From Xanthobacteraceae bacterium (GTDB lineage: Bacteria > Pseudomonadota > Alphaproteobacteria > Rhizobiales > Xanthobacteraceae): a stretch of DNA of 8,379 nt. Below the pieces are notes generated by a model that ran no database searches, was not told the origin of the DNA, and saw only the letters and a list, made by a program, of their open reading frames with translations. A program made the position numbers and the translations under genes. Each line of letters starts with the position of its first letter. Position 1 is the stretch's first letter. The stretch is taken from assembly GCA_030043175.1 (NCBI GenBank), contig JASHYD010000221.1, positions 1-8,379 on the forward strand, read 5' to 3'. Shown here in pieces: positions 5,112 through 8,379 of the stretch.

Positions 5112-6362
5112 ATGTTGCAGAGCAGAAAAGCCAAGGAGCCTTCCACCTTTACGATCGTACCTGCCCAACCGGGGTCCGCCAAGGCGCCACCGGTCTCTTT
5201 TCAAAACGAGGGGCGAGCCACCCAGCCTATGATAGTTTCGAATGCACAAAAAACGACTAAGGATAGATCCAAAGTAACCCGCAGGCTGGTGTTCATGGGC
5301 GCGGCGGCTGCAGCGGCGCTCGCGGCCAGCTGGCTCGGCTATGAGTATCTGACTGTCGGCCGCTTCGTGGTGACGACCGACGACGCCTATGTGCGCGCCT
5401 ACAACACCACGCTGGGCGCGAAGGTCGCGGGCTACGTCTCGGAGTTCCTGGTCGAGGACAATACGAAGGTTCACGCAGGCGACGTTATCGCCCGCATTGA
5501 TGACGGCGATTATCGTCTGGCTGCCGACGGGGCGCGCGACAAGATCGCCACCCAGGAGGCGACGGTTGAGCGCTTCGACCGGCAGATCGACGCGCAGCGC
5601 GCAACGATCGAGCAGATGCGGGCGCAACTGTTTTCGGCCCAGGCCGGGCAGAAGCGCATGCAATCCGAATTCGATCGCCAACAGACTTTGGCTGGCAAGG
5701 AATTCGCGTCCAAGCAGACGCTCGAACAGTCGATCGCCAATCGCGACCAGGCCAATGCATCTGTGCAAAGCGCCCAGGCCGCGCTCGACAGCGCGATCGC
5801 CAGCGTTGACGTATTGCAGGCGCAAAAAAAGGAAGCTGCCCGCAGCCTCGACGAGCTCAAGACTGCGCTCGCCAAAGCGCAACGCGATCTGTCCTTCACC
5901 GAGATCCGCGCGCCGGTCGATGGCGTGGTCGCAAACCGCGCCGCCCAGGTTGGAGATTTCGTGCAGACCGGGCAACGCATCGCCGCGTTGGTGCCGCTGT
6001 CTAATGTTTTCATCGATGCCAATTTCAAGGAAACGCAGCTCGCCCACATGCGGCCCGGACAGCCGGTATCGATCAGCGTCGATGCCCTGCCGGACGAGAA
6101 GTTCGGCGGCGTTGTGGCAAGCGTCTCGCCGGCTTCAGGCGCGGTGTTCTCCCTGCTGCCGCCGGACAACGCGACCGGCAATTTCACCAAGATCGTGCAG
6201 CGGCTTGCCGTGCGCATCCAGGTTCCCGCCGACGTCGCGGAGCGCGGCGCATTGCGACCCGGCATGTCAGTTGTCGCGGCTGTCAACACCAGGCCGGGTG
6301 TAGCCACAACGCCGGGTGTAGCCACAACGCCTGCTGCGCAAACGCGCACGGCCGCAAACTAA
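5112..6362 (+). CDS. HlyD/EmrA-family membrane fusion protein of an efflux pump
   Basis: This periplasmic adaptor (416 residues) should couple the MFS transporter encoded next to an outer-membrane channel. Parts in order: a polar cytoplasmic tail (1-57), one membrane helix (about 59-80), the EmrA-type TTDDAYVRA (88-96), first lipoyl half (about 98-132), a long coiled-coil hairpin rich in Gln/Ala/Glu (about 135-262), second lipoyl half with RAPVDGVVANRAAQVGDFVQTGQ split over 266-288, and a beta-barrel starting FIDANFKETQL (300-310). The tail ends in a duplicated PGVATT (395-406). The ATG at 5112 has GGGAG (5101-5105) 6 nt upstream and lies after the predicted transcription start. M40 (5229) is an alternative with a weaker ribosome site. 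The first 57 codons use A/T third positions much more than the rest. No outer-membrane channel gene is adjacent. Confidence 0.93.
   Translation: MLQSRKAKEPSTFTIVPAQPGSAKAPPVSFQNEGRATQPMIVSNAQKTTKDRSKVTRRLVFMGAAAAAALAASWLGYEYLTVGRFVVTTDDAYVRAYNTTLGAKVAGYVSEFLVEDNTKVHAGDVIARIDDGDYRLAADGARDKIATQEATVERFDRQIDAQRATIEQMRAQLFSAQAGQKRMQSEFDRQQTLAGKEFASKQTLEQSIANRDQANASVQSAQAALDSAIASVDVLQAQKKEAARSLDELKTALAKAQRDLSFTEIRAPVDGVVANRAAQVGDFVQTGQRIAALVPLSNVFIDANFKETQLAHMRPGQPVSISVDALPDEKFGGVVASVSPASGAVFSLLPPDNATGNFTKIVQRLAVRIQVPADVAERGALRPGMSVVAAVNTRPGVATTPGVATTPAAQTRTAAN
6293..6328 (+). repeat. Two perfect 18-bp tandem repeats at the 3' end of the HlyD-family gene
   Basis: GCCGGGTGTAGCCACAAC occurs twice in direct succession (6293-6310, 6311-6328), and the next 3 bases begin a third unit. 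The unit is 18 bp, so the frame is kept, adding a second PGVATT hexapeptide to the C-terminal tail outside the folded domains. It probably arose by recent slippage or unequal crossing-over and may vary in copy number. Confidence 0.9.
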
Positions 6363-6378
6363 AAAAAGGGAGGTCGAT

Positions 6379-7938
6379 ATGACCACGCCGTCCGACAATT
6401 CGGCAGACCGCATCGACCCTCGCCGGATGATCGCCTTCATGGCGATGTGCTTCGGCATGTTCATGGCTCTGCTCGACACTCAGGTGGTGTCGGCATCGCT
6501 GGCGGAGATTCAGGCGGGCCTTGCGGCGTCCAGCGATGAGATTCCATGGGTGCAAACCTCGTATTTGATTGCCGAGGTGGTGGCAATCCCGCTGTCAGGC
6601 TTTCTCTCGCGCGCCCTCGGGACGCGTACGCTGTTTGCCGTCTCAAGCGCAGGCTTTACCTTGGCGAGCCTGATGTGCGGCATCACCTCCTCAATTGACG
6701 GCATGATCGTCTGGCGCGCGGTCCAAGGCTTCATCGGCGGCGGGATGATCCCGACCGTTTTCGCCGCCGCCTTCACGGTGTTTCCAAAATCGCGCCAGAA
6801 CATGGCATCGCCGATCATCGGATTGATCGCAACGCTCGCCCCCACCGTCGGCCCCACGGTCGGGGGCTATCTCACCGATGCCATGTCATGGCACTGGCTG
6901 TTCTTCATTAACATCGTTCCGGGGATCGCCGTTACGGCCGCGGCAGTGGCGCTGATCGATTTCGATAAGCCGGATTATTCATTGCTCGATCACTTCGACT
7001 GGTGGGGCCTGATCGCCATGGCGGGTTTTCTCGGCGCTTTCGAATATGTGCTGGAGGAGGGCCCCCGATACTATTGGCTCGAGGACGACACGATTGCCTA
7101 CGCGGCCATCATCTCCGCACTTTCAGCCGTCGCGTTCTTCTATCGCGCCTTTACGGCAGCGGCCCCGATCGTTGATCTGCGCGCCTACGCCAACCGCAAT
7201 TTTGCGATCGGCAGCATGTTCTCGTTCGTGCTCGGAATCGGGCTTTACGGACTGACCTATCTCTATCCGGTCTATCTTTCGCAGGTGCGCGGCTACAACT
7301 CGCTGATGATCGGTGAAACGATGTTTGTCTCCGGGCTTACGATGTTCGTCTCAGCGCCGGTCGTCGGGCGACTGGTCGCGAAATTTGACCCGCGCTTCGT
7401 GCTGATGGCCGGGTTTATCCTGTTCGCGCTCGGCACCCTCGAGATGCAATATGTGACGAAAGACTGGGATTTCTGGGAGCTGTTCTTGCCGCAGATCTTG
7501 CGCGGCGTCGGATTGATGTGCGCGATGGTCCCGGTTACCAACGCAGCCCTCGGCACGCTGCCGCCCGAGCGGGTGAAGAACGCTTCAGGCCTGTTCAATC
7601 TCAGCCGCAATCTCGGCGGCGCGATCGGGCTCGCCGCGATCAACACCATCTTCAATGACCGCATGGACCTGCATTTGACGCGATTGCATGACGCAGCGAA
7701 CTGGTCGCGCGGCCCGGCAACCGACATGCTCGCCAATCTGACCTTGCGCTTTCATGACTTCGGCAGCAACGCCCCGGCCATGGCGCTCAAGCAGATGTCG
7801 CTGATGGCCCGGCTTCAGGCGAGCGTGATGAGCTTTGCCGACATATTCCTGCTGCTGACGATTTTGTTCGTCGCTCTTGCAGCGCTCGGCATCGTCATGA
7901 AGCGCCCGGCCGCCGTGGCGGGCGCCGGCGCGCATTAG
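6379..7938 (+). CDS. DHA2-family (EmrB/QacA-type) MFS drug efflux transporter
   Basis: A proton-driven inner-membrane exporter of 519 residues, the usual length for 14-helix DHA2 proteins. Features: helix 1 with the LLDTQVVSASL motif (31-41), a motif-A-like loop GFLSRALGTRTLF (74-86), motif B around VWRAVQGFIGGGMIP (111-125) with R113, motif C LAPTVGPTVGG (153-163) typical of antiporters, then WHWLFFIN (171-178). Further hydrophobic helices follow at about 208-226, 241-258, 277-300, 312-330, 339-356 and 368-390, and a last helix at about 486-507. A hydrophilic loop (about 425-485) precedes the last helix. The stretch SSDEIPWVQTSYLIAE is typical of Rhizobiales members. GGGAGG lies just before the start, 16 bp after the HlyD stop, so the two form an operon and probably one pump. 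Substrate not predictable. Confidence 0.95.
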   Translation: MTTPSDNSADRIDPRRMIAFMAMCFGMFMALLDTQVVSASLAEIQAGLAASSDEIPWVQTSYLIAEVVAIPLSGFLSRALGTRTLFAVSSAGFTLASLMCGITSSIDGMIVWRAVQGFIGGGMIPTVFAAAFTVFPKSRQNMASPIIGLIATLAPTVGPTVGGYLTDAMSWHWLFFINIVPGIAVTAAAVALIDFDKPDYSLLDHFDWWGLIAMAGFLGAFEYVLEEGPRYYWLEDDTIAYAAIISALSAVAFFYRAFTAAAPIVDLRAYANRNFAIGSMFSFVLGIGLYGLTYLYPVYLSQVRGYNSLMIGETMFVSGLTMFVSAPVVGRLVAKFDPRFVLMAGFILFALGTLEMQYVTKDWDFWELFLPQILRGVGLMCAMVPVTNAALGTLPPERVKNASGLFNLSRNLGGAIGLAAINTIFNDRMDLHLTRLHDAANWSRGPATDMLANLTLRFHDFGSNAPAMALKQMSLMARLQASVMSFADIFLLLTILFVALAALGIVMKRPAAVAGAGAH

Positions 7939-8000
7939 ACCTGTTGATGAAATTTAACTCGCGAAACCACCTTAAGGCACAACAAAAGGAGGGCACTGTC

Positions 8001-8379
8001 ATGGCCCATGCCGCTAGCTTACCGATCATCACTGCCGAATCAGGTCTTGCCCGGTATCTCGACGAGATTCGCCGGTTGCCGATGCTTGAGTCGCAAGAAG
8101 AGTTTATCCTGGCCAAGCGCTGGCGCGAGCATGGCGACCGCACCGCGGCCCACAAGCTCGTTACCAGCCATCTGCGCCTGGTTGCCAAGGTTGCCATGGG
8201 TTATCGGGGCTACGGCCTGCCGATCGCCGAGGTCATTTCGGAGGGCAATGTCGGCCTGATGCAGGCGGTCAAACGCTTCGAACCGGAAAAAGGCTTCCGC
8301 CTCGCCACCTACGCGATGTGGTGGATCAAGGCCGCCATCCAGGAATACATTTTGCGGTCGTGGTCGCTCGTCAAGATGG
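8001..8379 (+). CDS. rpoH: RNA polymerase heat-shock sigma factor RpoH (N-terminal part, cut by window edge)
   Basis: RpoH (sigma-32) directs RNA polymerase to heat-shock and protein-quality-control promoters. Only 126 codons plus one base are present of a normal length near 300. Region 1.2 lies at about 15-45 (LARYLDEIRRLPMLESQEE), region 2.1 at about 50-68 (HKLVTSHLRLVAKVAMGY), region 2.2 contains EGNVGLMQAVKRFEPEKGF (81-99), and 2.3-2.4 holds ATYAMWWIKAAIQEYI then LRSWSLVKM (102-126). QEYILRSWSLVKM distinguishes RpoH from RpoD and RpoS. The start at 8001 has a strong AGGAGG 7-8 nt upstream. It lies 62 bp after the MFS stop on the same strand. No convincing promoter or terminator was found in the gap. 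Alphaproteobacteria often carry more than one rpoH paralogue; which one this is cannot be told here. Confidence 0.96.
   Translation, partial: MAHAASLPIITAESGLARYLDEIRRLPMLESQEEFILAKRWREHGDRTAAHKLVTSHLRLVAKVAMGYRGYGLPIAEVISEGNVGLMQAVKRFEPEKGFRLATYAMWWIKAAIQEYILRSWSLVKM

Noticed and set aside
5097..6047. 316-codon open frame antisense to the HlyD-family gene
   Set aside because: It opposes a well-supported gene and has no recognisable domain; an antisense shadow of GC-biased codons.
5510..6349. 279-codon open frame antisense to the HlyD-family gene
   Set aside because: Ser/Cys/Arg-rich composition with no domain; shadow of the coding strand.

Overview
The window looks like chromosomal DNA of a GC-rich alphaproteobacterium, most likely Hyphomicrobiales (Rhizobiales; Bradyrhizobium/Rhodopseudomonas/Xanthobacteraceae-like). 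The grounds are strong GC bias at third codon positions, the yajC-secD order, a DUF815 ATPase, and an RpoH N-terminus of alphaproteobacterial type. No tRNA, rRNA, CRISPR array, insertion sequence or phage gene was seen.

Layout. (1) 1-1992, minus strand: yajC then secD, accessory parts of the Sec translocase. secD runs off the left edge and is probably almost complete. The 68-bp gap between them holds three 16-bp-spaced repeats that run into the secD ribosome binding site. (2) 1993-2279: divergent intergenic region with a good promoter for yajC. (3) 2280-3227, plus strand: a DUF815-type AAA+ ATPase. (4) 3447-4157, plus strand: a fumarylacetoacetate-hydrolase (FAH) family enzyme with its own sigma-70-like promoter. 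(5) 4158-4272: short convergent gap with a hairpin and a shortened REP-like element. (6) 4273-4911, minus strand: a TetR-family repressor. (7) 5112-6362 and 6379-7938, plus strand: a HlyD/EmrA-type membrane fusion protein and a 14-helix DHA2 (EmrB/QacA-type) MFS transporter, 16 bp apart. (8) 8001-8379, plus strand: the first 126 codons of rpoH (heat-shock sigma factor), cut by the right edge.

The best regulatory signal lies between tetR and the efflux pair. A near-consensus promoter (TTGACA, 17 bp, TATAAA) is bracketed by two 19-bp imperfect palindromes that are exact reverse complements of each other. One abuts the -35 and the other covers the predicted transcription start. The divergent tetR promoter abuts the outer side of the first palindrome. 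The likely reading is a drug- or solute-responsive efflux operon in which TetR represses both the pump and itself. No terminator is visible between the transporter gene and rpoH, so read-through into the sigma factor is possible.

Most of the window is ordinary core and efflux content. I see no clear new system. The points worth following are the mirror-image operators, the efflux-rpoH junction, the DUF815 gene beside yajC-secD, and the small repeats.
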